The notes beneath the pieces are model-generated. The model was not told where the DNA came from. It saw only the letters and a list, made by a program, of their open reading frames with translations, and did not search any database. From Actinocrispum wychmicini (GTDB lineage Bacteria > Actinomycetota > Actinomycetes > Mycobacteriales > Pseudonocardiaceae), in contig NZ_SLWS01000008.1 in NCBI RefSeq assembly GCF_004345645.1, positions 434,001-498,000 of the forward strand: a DNA stretch of 64,000 bases, read 5' to 3'. How positions within the stretch are numbered: position 1 is the first letter of the stretch; each line of letters starts with the position of its first letter. Of this stretch, positions 51,420-59,938 are shown piece after piece. Position numbers and translations under genes: made by a program.

Positions 51420-53693
51420 ATGAGCCAACCAGGATTCACGCCCGACGACTCGGGGCGGAAAGCCGCTCGCCACGCGCTTGACCTGGTTCTGACCGAAGCC
51501 CTGTCCCGCCGTGACATCCTGGACGCGTTGGCCGCCAGGCGGATCCCGGTCGACGCGGCGCGTCTCGCGGTGGCGGAGAACAGGACCGTGCAGGCCCGGT
51601 TCCGGGAGGAACAGGAACGCCTGGACACCCTGCGGTTGTCACCGGACGACGTCTATGTCGAAGTCGACGCGGGCTCGCCGATGACACCGGGGGAGATCCT
51701 GTGGCTCGGTGCCATCTTCATGTTCGGCGTGGGCTACCTGTCGTTGGTTCGTTGGGCCTGGTCGGCGATGCCGTTCGTGTTACAGGCGTTCGTGGTTGTC
51801 GGTTTCCTGCCCGTGCTGGGGTTGTCGGTGCTGTGGGCGGTCGACGGTATGCCGTCGGTGCGGGCGTGGCTCGGATTGGATCCAGAGCGGGCCTCGCCTG
51901 GGTCGCAGCGGCAGTACATGCTGGCCGTGGTCGTCTTGCCGGAGCTGTGGCAGTTCATCAACGACCACCGCGAACCGTTGTACTCCACCACGTTGACCGC
52001 CAGCCCGGGACCGGCGTTGTACGCGGAGCAGGACGACGCGGAGATCATCGTCACCGGTGCGGGCCGGCACCTGCAACGGATCCTGTCCCGGTCCGAGTCG
52101 GGCGCGGTGGCGTTGGCCGGCCACCGCGGCTCGGGTAAGACGACCGCGATCCGGTCGGTGTCCCGCGGCCTGCTCAGCGACCCGGCCACCGGGCGTCCGC
52201 CGCTGGCGATCCAGTCGTCCGCGCCGGCCCGGTACGACGCCCGTGACTTCGTCCTGCACCTGCATGCCCTGCTCTGCAACGCGATCCTGGCCCGGATCAA
52301 CCCGCGCTACGCCGACAATGTGCCCGACGGCCGGGAACGTCAGACACTGGCTCGTCGCCGCGCGTCATGGCGCTGGATCCGTCGAGTCCTGATCCTGTGC
52401 GTGCTGCTGGCCGGCATCGTCGCGGCCGGCAGCTTGGTGTGGCACATCGGGCCGTTGTCGTTCTTCGCCAGGTTACGGCTGCTTGTCGAGTCGGTCGTCA
52501 CCGGATTTCCCGTGTGGAGCTTGCCATTGTCCGAGGTGGGGCTGCTACTGGGTTGCGTGGCCACGGTGGGCTACGCGGTCGTGGTCGCCGTCGACGTGGT
52601 GCTCGTGGCCCTCGGCGGCCTGTTCCGACTGGTCCGTCGGCTCGTGCCGCCGCGAGAGGATCTCGTGCTGCTCACCGGCTTGGCCGAACGACAACTGGAC
52701 CGGATCCGGTTCCTGCAGACCTTCACCACGGGGTGGTCGGGCAAGGTCAGCACACCGCTCAGCGGCGAGGCGGCACGCACGTGGTCGACACAGCGGGCCG
52801 AGCAACGCCCGACCTACCCGGAGGTGGTCGAGGAGTTCCGCAGGTTCGCCGCCCATACGGCCACGCAGTTGAAGTCCCTCGGGCTCAACGACCGCCTAGT
52901 GATCGCCATCGACGAAGTGGACAAGATCGGTGAACCCGAGAAAGCCCACGAGTTCGTCAACGACATCAAAGGGATCTTCGGCGTCCCAGGCTGTCTGTTC
53001 CTCGTGTCGGTGTCCGACGACGCGCTCAGCACGTTCGAGCGCCGCGGAATCGCCGTGCGCGACGCCTTCGACAGCGCGTTCTCCGAAATGGTCCACGTCG
53101 AGTACTTCACCCTCGACGAAAGCCGAACCTGGATCAACCGCCGAGTCCGGAACGTGCCCGAGCAGTTCAGCCACCTCTGCCACTGCCTGTCCGGCGGCCT
53201 GCCAAGAGACCTGCGTAGACACACCATTGAGATGCTCGACATCACCACGGACGTCTATCACCCAAACCTGGCAACCGTGACAAAGTTGTTGGTGCGTCGC
53301 GAGTTGGACCGCAAAGCCCACGCCTTCGCCGGCACCGCCCGAACCCTGGACGACACCCCGGAACTCTCCGACCTGATGGCCGAACTGGTCAGTGTCCGAC
53401 AAACGGCCGAACCACCAGAACTCGTCCAACTAGCCACCCGCCTCACCAACATCCAAAAGAACAACGAAACCCACCCCATCAACCCCCTCCGCCGCCAAAG
53501 CGGATGCTTCATCCTGTTCTGCGCCACCATCCTCGAAACCTTCGACGACAACCTCACCGAACCCGACATGCCCGGCACCGAAGTACTGGCCCAAGCCCGG
53601 CAACAAATGGCCATCGACTCCCAGCTCGCCTGGCGCTTGTTGACGAAGTTCCGTGCCGGCGCGGGTCTTTCACAACCCACCCCGGCGGACTAG
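51420..53693 (+). CDS. Large membrane P-loop ATPase (KAP-like)
   Basis: 757 residues. Two helices at about 91-140, Walker A GHRGSGKTT at 234-242, two more hydrophobic segments at about 320-345 and 365-405 inserted within the ATPase, Walker B LVIAIDEVDKI near 497 and a sensor-like LFLVSVSDDALSTFERRG. Membrane helices inside the P-loop domain are the mark of KAP NTPases, which in bacteria are often tied to phage defence or signalling. The last 100 codons shift to C- and A-rich bases. It overlaps the convergent hydrolase stop by 4 bp. Confidence 0.78.
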   Translation: MSQPGFTPDDSGRKAARHALDLVLTEALSRRDILDALAARRIPVDAARLAVAENRTVQARFREEQERLDTLRLSPDDVYVEVDAGSPMTPGEILWLGAIFMFGVGYLSLVRWAWSAMPFVLQAFVVVGFLPVLGLSVLWAVDGMPSVRAWLGLDPERASPGSQRQYMLAVVVLPELWQFINDHREPLYSTTLTASPGPALYAEQDDAEIIVTGAGRHLQRILSRSESGAVALAGHRGSGKTTAIRSVSRGLLSDPATGRPPLAIQSSAPARYDARDFVLHLHALLCNAILARINPRYADNVPDGRERQTLARRRASWRWIRRVLILCVLLAGIVAAGSLVWHIGPLSFFARLRLLVESVVTGFPVWSLPLSEVGLLLGCVATVGYAVVVAVDVVLVALGGLFRLVRRLVPPREDLVLLTGLAERQLDRIRFLQTFTTGWSGKVSTPLSGEAARTWSTQRAEQRPTYPEVVEEFRRFAAHTATQLKSLGLNDRLVIAIDEVDKIGEPEKAHEFVNDIKGIFGVPGCLFLVSVSDDALSTFERRGIAVRDAFDSAFSEMVHVEYFTLDESRTWINRRVRNVPEQFSHLCHCLSGGLPRDLRRHTIEMLDITTDVYHPNLATVTKLLVRRELDRKAHAFAGTARTLDDTPELSDLMAELVSVRQTAEPPELVQLATRLTNIQKNNETHPINPLRRQSGCFILFCATILETFDDNLTEPDMPGTEVLAQARQQMAIDSQLAWRLLTKFRAGAGLSQPTPAD

Positions 53694-54469
53694 TCCCCGG
53701 TGGCTGTGTGGAAGTCGACGAGTTCAGGGACCACGACCGCGGGCACGATGTCGTGGTTCTGGCCGGTGAGTTGCCGGTATTCGCCCACGTCTGGCACGGC
53801 CGCCGCGATCGCACGGCCGCCTGCCTGCATCCAAATGGGACTGTTGTCGCCCACCAGTACCAGAGTGGGGATCTTCACGCCGTCAGCGAGACCGGCGGCG
53901 TCTGTGGCCGCACGGGTGAGGGTTGTGTCGTACACGAGGGTGTGGGCCATTGCTTCGAGGGACGGGCGGAAGGGTGCGTGCCGGGTTTGGGCGACCAGTT
54001 CGGTGGGCATGCCGATCACTCTTGTCTGGAACAGTTCCACCGCGTCACCTCGGGCTCCGGCGTCGATCAGACGTTGGAGCTGTTCAGGGGTGTCGGTTGG
54101 CGGATTCGGGTGTCCGGCGGGTGGTTCGTAGAGCGCGAGTTTCGCGATGTGCACACCTGCGGCGGCGGCGCGCAACGCCAGCACCGCGCCTGAGGAGTAG
54201 CCGACGACGAACGCGGCCTTGCCGGCGTCGTCGATCAGTGCTTCCAGGTCTTCGATCTCGCGCTCGACCGCGTAGGGCTTTGTGTCGGTGCTCGCGCCGC
54301 GTCCTCTTCGGTCGTAGTTGTAGACGGTGAAGTTCGAGGAGAGTGCCGCGGCGAACGCTGTGTGGGTGGATCGGTCGTTGAAGGCTCCCAGGACGAGGAT
54401 GAGTGGGTCGCCGCTGCCTGCGCGATCGTATGCGATCTTCGTTCCGTCGGCGGAGACAATATTCGGCAT
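53690..54469 (-). CDS. Alpha/beta hydrolase
   Basis: 259 residues from ATG 54469. Start NIVSADGTKIAYDRAGSGDPLILVLGAFNDR, oxyanion region, YNYDRRGRGAS, nucleophile elbow GYSSGA, Asp in LVLVGDNSPIW and His in LTGQNHDIVP form a normal triad. Similar proteins include haloperoxidase-like esterases; the substrate is unknown. It is divergent from cobL with 84 bp between starts. Confidence 0.88.
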   Translation of the reverse strand: MPNIVSADGTKIAYDRAGSGDPLILVLGAFNDRSTHTAFAAALSSNFTVYNYDRRGRGASTDTKPYAVEREIEDLEALIDDAGKAAFVVGYSSGAVLALRAAAAGVHIAKLALYEPPAGHPNPPTDTPEQLQRLIDAGARGDAVELFQTRVIGMPTELVAQTRHAPFRPSLEAMAHTLVYDTTLTRAATDAAGLADGVKIPTLVLVGDNSPIWMQAGGRAIAAAVPDVGEYRQLTGQNHDIVPAVVVPELVDFHTATGD

Positions 54470-54553
54470 GGCCGGGTCCTTCCGGTGGTCGGTGAGTGGT
54501 TTGCCCCACCGACGAACAGTGGACGCCGAAAAGGACAGGTTAGGGTCTCCTGT

Positions 54554-55717
54554 GTGGGCGTGACGGTTGTCGGGATCGGGGCGGACGGGTGGGACGGGCT
54601 GACATCCGAGGCCCAGTCCGCGGTGCTGTCCTGTGATGTGTTGATGGGCAGCCGGCGGCAGCTGGAGTTGGTGCCGACGCATGTCCAGGCTGTCCGGGTC
54701 GCGTGGCCGTCGCCGATGATGCCCGCTGTCCCCGCCCTGCTGGCCGAGCATCGTGACCAGGCGGTGTGCGTGCTGGCCAGCGGCGACCCGATGTTCTACG
54801 GCGTCGGGTCCAAGATCGGCCCGGCCCGGGTCGTCCCGCACGTGTCCTCGGTGTCGTTGGCATGTGCCCGGCTGGGGTGGCCGGTGGAGGACGTGCACGT
54901 GATCAGGCACGTGACCGAACTGGGGGCGGTCGTGCACCCCGGTCGACGGCTGCTCGTGCTGAGCGCCGACGCCGACTCGCCGGCCGCCGTCGCCGATCAC
55001 CTGGTGTCCCGGGGCTACGGGGCCAGTGAGCTGACCGTTTTGTCCAATCTGGGAGGGAATGAAGGCACGGTGTCCTGCCGTGCTGAAGAGTTCGATGGGC
55101 CGGTCGACCCGTTGAACGTGGTCGCGGTGGAATGCCGAGGGAGTTCGCTGCTGCCCAACGTCCCCGGCCTGCCCGACGAGACCTTCGAACATGACGGCCA
55201 GCTCACGAAACGCGAAGTCCGGGCGATCACCCTGTCCCGACTGGTACCCGTTCCCGGCCAGTTGCTGTGGGACGTGGGCGCGGGCGCGGGCAGCATCGCG
55301 ATCGAATGGTGCCGGACGCATCCGTCCTGCCGGGCCATCGCGATCGAGCAGTCCGCTGAGCGTGCTGAGCGGATCTTGCGCAATGCTGCGGCGTTGGGCG
55401 TGCCCAAGGTGTCAGTTGTCGTCGGGTCCGCGCCGGACGCCCTTGACCTGGAGGCGCCGGACGCCGTGTTCGTCGGCGGGGGAGTGACCGGGCCGGGGAT
55501 GGTCGAACGGTGTTGGGACGCGTTACGGCCGGGTGGGCGGCTCGTGGTGAACGCGGTCACTGTCCAGGCCGAGGCGGTCGTGGCACGATGGCACGCCGAA
55601 CTCGGTGGTGACCTGGTCCGGATCGCGATCAGCCGGGGCTCGCCGGTGGGCGGCTTCACCGGCTGGCGGCCGATGATGCCCGTCACTGTGTGGACAGTAT
55701 CCAAGGAGGAAAGATGA
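54554..55717 (+). CDS. cobL: Precorrin-6Y C5,15-methyltransferase (decarboxylating)
   Basis: 387 residues from GTG 54554 (GTG 54560 is also possible). The N-terminal CbiE domain (about 1-200: VVGIGADGWDGL, VCVLASGDPMFYGVGS) and C-terminal CbiT domain (SAM site LLWDVGAGAGSIAIEW, then VFVGGGVTGPGM) are fused as in CobL. It methylates C5 and C15 and removes the acetate carboxyl in the aerobic cobalamin route. cobM overlaps by 4 bp. Confidence 0.93.
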   Translation: MGVTVVGIGADGWDGLTSEAQSAVLSCDVLMGSRRQLELVPTHVQAVRVAWPSPMMPAVPALLAEHRDQAVCVLASGDPMFYGVGSKIGPARVVPHVSSVSLACARLGWPVEDVHVIRHVTELGAVVHPGRRLLVLSADADSPAAVADHLVSRGYGASELTVLSNLGGNEGTVSCRAEEFDGPVDPLNVVAVECRGSSLLPNVPGLPDETFEHDGQLTKREVRAITLSRLVPVPGQLLWDVGAGAGSIAIEWCRTHPSCRAIAIEQSAERAERILRNAAALGVPKVSVVVGSAPDALDLEAPDAVFVGGGVTGPGMVERCWDALRPGGRLVVNAVTVQAEAVVARWHAELGGDLVRIAISRGSPVGGFTGWRPMMPVTVWTVSKEER

Positions 55718-56466
55718 CCGTGCATTTCATCGGCGCCGGCCCGGGGGCCGCCGACCTGATCACTGTGCGCGGCCAACAGCTGATCGCCTCCTCGCCCGTG
55801 TGCCTGTACGCCGGCGCTCTCGTTCCGGTCGAGCTGCTGGAACACTGTCCGCCCGGCGCCCGCCTGGTGGACACCGCGAACCTCGACCTGGACCAGATCA
55901 CCACCGAACTCCAGGACGCCCACACGAACGGTCTCGACGTGGCCCGCCTGCACTCCGGCGACCCGTCGATCTACAGCGCGATGGCCGAACAGATGCGCCG
56001 CCTCGACGCCGCCGGGATCCTGTATACCGTAACCCCCGGCGTCCCGGCTTTCGCCGCCGCCGCGGCTTCGCTCCGCCGCGAACTCACGGTTCCCGGTGTC
56101 GGCCAGACCGTGATCCTGACCCGCACCTCGGCCCGCGCCACCCCGATGCCGCCCGGCGAAGATCTGGCGACCCTCGGCGGCAGCCGCGCCACCATGGTGC
56201 TTCACCTTGCCGTGCAACGGATCGACGCGGTGGTCGCCGACCTGCTCCCCAACTACGGTCCGGACTGCCCGGTCGCGGTCGTCGCGTACGCCAGCCGAGC
56301 TGACGAAGTGATCCTGCGTGGGACCTTGGCGGACATCCCCGCCAAGGTCCACGACGCGGGAATCAAACGAACCGCGGTCATCATCGTCGGCCAATCGTTG
56401 ACCGCCACCGAATTCGTCGACAGTCATCTGTATGCAGTCGGTCGGGTACGCGAAACCACTCCCTGA
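55714..56466 (+). CDS. cobM: Precorrin-4 C11-methyltransferase
   Basis: 250 residues. The tetrapyrrole methylase pattern is clear: VHFIGAGPGAADLITVRG, YAGALVP, LHSGDPSIYSAMAEQ, VTPGVPAFAAAAA, TRTSARATPMP and VVAYASRADEVILRGTL. It has GGAGG 7 bases upstream and is translationally coupled to cobL. It acts at C11 in the aerobic B12 pathway, after CobJ and before CobK-related steps. Confidence 0.94.
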   Translation: MTVHFIGAGPGAADLITVRGQQLIASSPVCLYAGALVPVELLEHCPPGARLVDTANLDLDQITTELQDAHTNGLDVARLHSGDPSIYSAMAEQMRRLDAAGILYTVTPGVPAFAAAAASLRRELTVPGVGQTVILTRTSARATPMPPGEDLATLGGSRATMVLHLAVQRIDAVVADLLPNYGPDCPVAVVAYASRADEVILRGTLADIPAKVHDAGIKRTAVIIVGQSLTATEFVDSHLYAVGRVRETTP

Positions 56467-56472
56467 GCGATG

Positions 56473-56948
56473 TCAGAAGTCGCGGCGGACCGTGGTGCCG
56501 CCCTGGATCCGCTGTTCCTCCCGGGTGTTCGGCGGGACCCGGTTCTGGAATGCGTTGACACTGTCGGAGCTGGAGCTGACCGAGTTCCGCAGAAGGATCC
56601 ACTGGACATTGCCGCTGTACGGACTCGTGGTCAGCGACCCGGTGTACCGGTAGGACGACAGGTTTGATGCAAGAAGCGACGGTTTTGTCCGGGAACGCCT
56701 TGATGTTGGTCTCGGCGGAGCTGTCGCCCTGCTCCCATTTCAGGGTGTAGGTGGTGGAGTTCGTCATGTCCCTCAGCCAGGAGAGGCCGGGCAGACTGGA
56801 GTTGTACACGGCACTGTTGGCGTCGATGTAGATCGGGCTTTGCTGGGCGGACGCGGGTGGCGGCGAGCGCTGTGCCGCCGAGCATGGCCAGCGACAGGGC
56901 CATGGTTACGGCCGGGGCGCGAAGGCGGGACGTCATAAGGCTGCGCAT
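56473..56948 (-). pseudogene. Broken small secreted protein gene
   Basis: A signal peptide (MRSLMTSRLRAPAVTMALS, ending TALA) starts at 56948. About one extra base then shifts the frame before ASAQQSPIYIDANSAVYNSS, which continues LSWLRDMTNSTTYTLKWEQGD. A second extra base follows KAFPDKTVASCIKP; after it SSYRYTGSLTTSPYSGNVQWIL and NAFQNRVPPNTREEQRIQGG lead to a stop at 56473. Repaired, the product would be about 155 residues and secreted, of unknown function. It lies between cobM and cobK, opposite to both. Confidence 0.6.
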
Positions 56949-57087
56949 CTTGGACTCTCCCGGGAGACCGGGATTGGTAACGGTTGGTAGTGTCTTGCCC
57001 TGCCCAGACAACACGAGGTTTTCCGCGCGGCGCCAACAAAGCGGCTGAATCTCCCGCATTTCTGGGAGAGTCTCCCTTGTTTGGAGG

Positions 57088-57819
57088 ATGTCGGTGAGAA
57101 CAGTGCTCCTGTTGGGCGGCACGAGTGAGGCCCGGCGGCTGGCGGAGAGCTTGGCCGGTCGGCTCAGGGTCGTATCGTCCTTGGCGGGCCGGGTGCGTGA
57201 TCCGAGGCTGCCGCCTGGCGAGGTGCGGGTCGGCGGATTTGGTGGTGTGGAAGGATTTCGCGCGTGGCTGCTGGCGAACCCGGTCGACGCCGTTGTCGAC
57301 GCCACGCACCCGTTCGCCGCGACGATGACGGCGACAGCCGCTCAAGTGACCGCGGAACTGGGAATCCCGTTCGTCGTCCTGCGGCGTCCCGGCTGGGTTC
57401 AGCAGCCGGGAGACGACTGGCGATGGGTGGACAGCGTCAGCGAGGCAGCCCGAAGCCTGCCGGGGGAGCGGGTGTTCCTGACGATCGGCCGGGAGGAACT
57501 CAAGGAGTTCGCGCACCTGCCACAGTGGTTCCTCGTCCGGAGCGTCGACCCGCCCGTGGGACCGGTGCCAGATCGGACACACGTGCTACTGGACCGTGGA
57601 CCGTTCACTGTGGACGGTGAGATCGCCTTGATGCGCGCCCACGATGTCGACGTCCTGGTCGCCAAGGACAGTGGGGGAGAGATGACCGCCGCCAAGCTCA
57701 CCGCGGCCAGGGAACTCGCCCTGCCCGTGGTGATCGTGCGGCGGCCACCGTTGCCCGATGTGCCGACCGTCGACTCTGTGGCCGGTGTGCTCAGGTGGCT
57801 GGGTACTGACGTGGCGTGA
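57088..57819 (+). CDS. cobK: Precorrin-6A reductase
   Basis: 243 residues. Family blocks: VLLLGGTSEARRLAESL, VVSSLAGRV, GGFGGVEGFRAWL, VVDATHPFAATMTATAA, VFLTIGREELKEF and LVAKDSGGEMTAAKLTAARELALPVVIVRRP. It reduces precorrin-6A with NADPH. GTG 57094 is an alternative start. Its last 29 bp overlap the convergent cobIJ gene. Confidence 0.93.
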   Translation: MSVRTVLLLGGTSEARRLAESLAGRLRVVSSLAGRVRDPRLPPGEVRVGGFGGVEGFRAWLLANPVDAVVDATHPFAATMTATAAQVTAELGIPFVVLRRPGWVQQPGDDWRWVDSVSEAARSLPGERVFLTIGREELKEFAHLPQWFLVRSVDPPVGPVPDRTHVLLDRGPFTVDGEIALMRAHDVDVLVAKDSGGEMTAAKLTAARELALPVVIVRRPPLPDVPTVDSVAGVLRWLGTDVA

Positions 57820-59311
57820 ACACCTTGCCGTTGGACAGTTGAGTCCTCGACGAGCCGATCAGCAGCAGGCACCGCATGTCCACAGCGGCCGGATCCAGGT
57901 CCGCGAGACGCACCACGGTGACGGTCTCGGTGGCGCCGCCGACGTCCCGGCCGATCACCACCGGGGTGCCTGGGGAACGGTGTTCCAGCAACAGATCCCG
58001 GGCGGCCGCGACCTGCCAGGTGCGGCTGCGGGACGCCGGGTTGTAGATCGCGATCACCAGGTCCGCCTTGGCCGCCAACGACAACCGGGACGCGATCACG
58101 TCCCACGGCTTCAACCGGTCGGACAGCGACAGCACGCAGTAGTCGTGTCCGAGAGGCGCGCCGACCCGGCTGGCCACGGCGTTCGCCGCGGTGACCCCGG
58201 GCAGGACGTGGACGGGCACGTCCGGGTAGTCCGTGGCCGCCTCCATGACCGCGCTCGCCATCGCGAACACACCGGGGTCGCCGGACGAGACGACCGCGAC
58301 CCGCGACCCGCCCCGCGCCAGATCCAGGGCGTAGGTGGCGCGTTCGATCTCGACCTGGTTGTCCGACGCGTGCCGCCGTTGACGTGGATTCGGTGGCACT
58401 CGGTTGACGTACGTCTTGTATCCCACCAGATCCGTCGCCGTGGCCAGCGCCTCCTGAGCCTCTGGCGTGAGCCATTCCCGCCCGGCCGGCCCGAGCCCCA
58501 CCACCGTGACCGAGCCCGCCGACGCGACCCGAATCGTTGGCTCGCGGGGCAACACGGCACGGCTCGCGAGAATGGCCAACGAGAAGTACGGAACCGTCGT
58601 CGGATCCACCGAAGCCAACGGTTCGGTCCGCTGTTTGTCCGTGGTGGCACGTTCCACGTACCAGGCGTCGGCCAGCCGGCCGGCGGACTCCAAAGCGGAC
58701 CGAACGCCGGAGAAGTTGCGGCCCAGCTTGAGAATCGCGGCCGAGTCGGTGTCCCGCAGCCGGTCGGCGAGGGCGGCGGGCGGCAGCGTGCCGGGCAGGA
58801 CCGTGAGCACCTCGTCCCGTTCCACCAACGGCCGCCCCAACTCGGCTGACGCGGCGCTCACCGACGTCACACCCGGCACCACCTGGGTGGAGTACCGGTG
58901 GGCGAGGCGCTTGTGCAGGTGCATGTAGGAGCCGTAGAAGAACGGATCGCCCTCGGCCAGCACCACGACGTCCCGGCCGGCGTCCAGGTGCGCGGCGAGC
59001 CGCCCGGCGCAGGCCTCATAGAAGTCGTCCAAGGCGCCCTGGTAACCGCCGGGGTGGTCGGTGGTCTCCGTGGTGACCGGGTACATCAGCGGCTCTTCGA
59101 CCTGGCCCGGCCGCATGTAGGACCCGGCGATCGACCGGGCGATGCTGCGGCCGTGCCTGGCCATGTGGAACGCGATCACGTCGGCGGCGCCGATCAGCCG
59201 CGCGGCTTTCACGGTCACCAGTTCCGGATCGCCAGGGCCGAGCCCGACACCCCATAACCGACCGTCTGGGGCGGCGGGGGTGGGAGCCCCCGCAGGGGGC
59301 TGGTCAGACAC
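57791..59311 (-). CDS. cobIJ: Fused precorrin-2 C20- and precorrin-3B C17-methyltransferase
   Basis: 506 residues. Residues about 17-245 are CobI (LWGVGLGPGDPELVTVKAARLI, EGDPFFYGSYMHLHKRL, VPGVTSVSAASAELGRPL); about 265-500 are CobJ (GSVTVVGLGPAGREWLTPEAQEAL, VVSSGDPGVFAMASAVMEA, LPGVTAANAVASRVGAPLGHDYCVLSLSDRLKPW, IYNPASRSRTWQ). The fusion is common in actinomycetes. It is the last gene of the cobG-cobH-cobIJ operon, 3 bp after cobH. Confidence 0.94.
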   Translation of the reverse strand: MSDQPPAGAPTPAAPDGRLWGVGLGPGDPELVTVKAARLIGAADVIAFHMARHGRSIARSIAGSYMRPGQVEEPLMYPVTTETTDHPGGYQGALDDFYEACAGRLAAHLDAGRDVVVLAEGDPFFYGSYMHLHKRLAHRYSTQVVPGVTSVSAASAELGRPLVERDEVLTVLPGTLPPAALADRLRDTDSAAILKLGRNFSGVRSALESAGRLADAWYVERATTDKQRTEPLASVDPTTVPYFSLAILASRAVLPREPTIRVASAGSVTVVGLGPAGREWLTPEAQEALATATDLVGYKTYVNRVPPNPRQRRHASDNQVEIERATYALDLARGGSRVAVVSSGDPGVFAMASAVMEAATDYPDVPVHVLPGVTAANAVASRVGAPLGHDYCVLSLSDRLKPWDVIASRLSLAAKADLVIAIYNPASRSRTWQVAAARDLLLEHRSPGTPVVIGRDVGGATETVTVVRLADLDPAAVDMRCLLLIGSSRTQLSNGKVFTPRQYPAT

Positions 59312-59314
59312 AGT

Positions 59315-59938
59315 TCACTCCACCTCACTCGCGATCGCGTTCACTGCCGCCGCGGTGATGGCGCTCCCGCCGCGCCGGCCGCGCACGACCAGGTACTCCA
59401 GGCCGAACTCGTTCGCCACCAACGCTTCCTTGGACTCCGCGGCGCCCACGAACCCCACCGGGATGCCCAGTACGGCCGCCGGCCGAGGCGCTCCCGCCGC
59501 GATCATTTCCAGCAAGTGGAACAATGCCGTCGGTGCGTTCCCAATGGCCACAACGGAATCGCCCAACCGGTCGCGTAGCAGCTCCAACCCGGCCGCGCTG
59601 CGCGTGTTGCCCATCTCCGCAGCCAGTGGAGCAACGCGTGCGTCGCCGAGCAGGCACACTACCTCGTTGGAAACTGGCAGACGCTGTCGCGTGACACCCG
59701 ATGCCACCATTTGCGTGTCACACAGAACGGGCGCCCCCGCCCGCAACGCGGTCCTCGCCTTGGATACAACGTTCGGTGAATACAGTATGTCGCGTACCAG
59801 ATCCACCATTCCGCAACTGTGGATCATCCGGACCGCGACCTGGGCGACGTCCGCCGGCAGGTCGGCCAGGTCCGCCTCCGCGCGGATGGTGGCGAAGGAC
59901 TGGCGGTAGATCTCCGCGCCGTCCTTGACATACGTCAT
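59315..59938 (-). CDS. cobH: Precorrin-8X methylmutase
   Basis: 207 residues. The conserved His lies in MIHSCGMVDLVRD; further blocks are GAPVLCDTQMVASGV, EMGNTRSAAGLELL, VAIGNAPTALFHLLEMI, PAAVLGIPVGFVGAAESKEAL and VRGRRGGSAITAAAVNAIA. It moves the C11 methyl to C12 giving hydrogenobyrinate. Its ATG overlaps the stop of cobG (ATGA). Confidence 0.95.
   Translation of the reverse strand: MTYVKDGAEIYRQSFATIRAEADLADLPADVAQVAVRMIHSCGMVDLVRDILYSPNVVSKARTALRAGAPVLCDTQMVASGVTRQRLPVSNEVVCLLGDARVAPLAAEMGNTRSAAGLELLRDRLGDSVVAIGNAPTALFHLLEMIAAGAPRPAAVLGIPVGFVGAAESKEALVANEFGLEYLVVRGRRGGSAITAAAVNAIASEVE

Noticed and set aside
53380..53693. C- and A-rich end of the ATPase gene as a transferred segment
   Set aside because: The frame and domain continue smoothly; a local codon drift is noted but not enough for a transfer call.
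54314..54328. TTGTAGAC word in the alpha/beta hydrolase gene as a regulator site
   Set aside because: It simply codes the conserved YNYD segment and lies far from the island.
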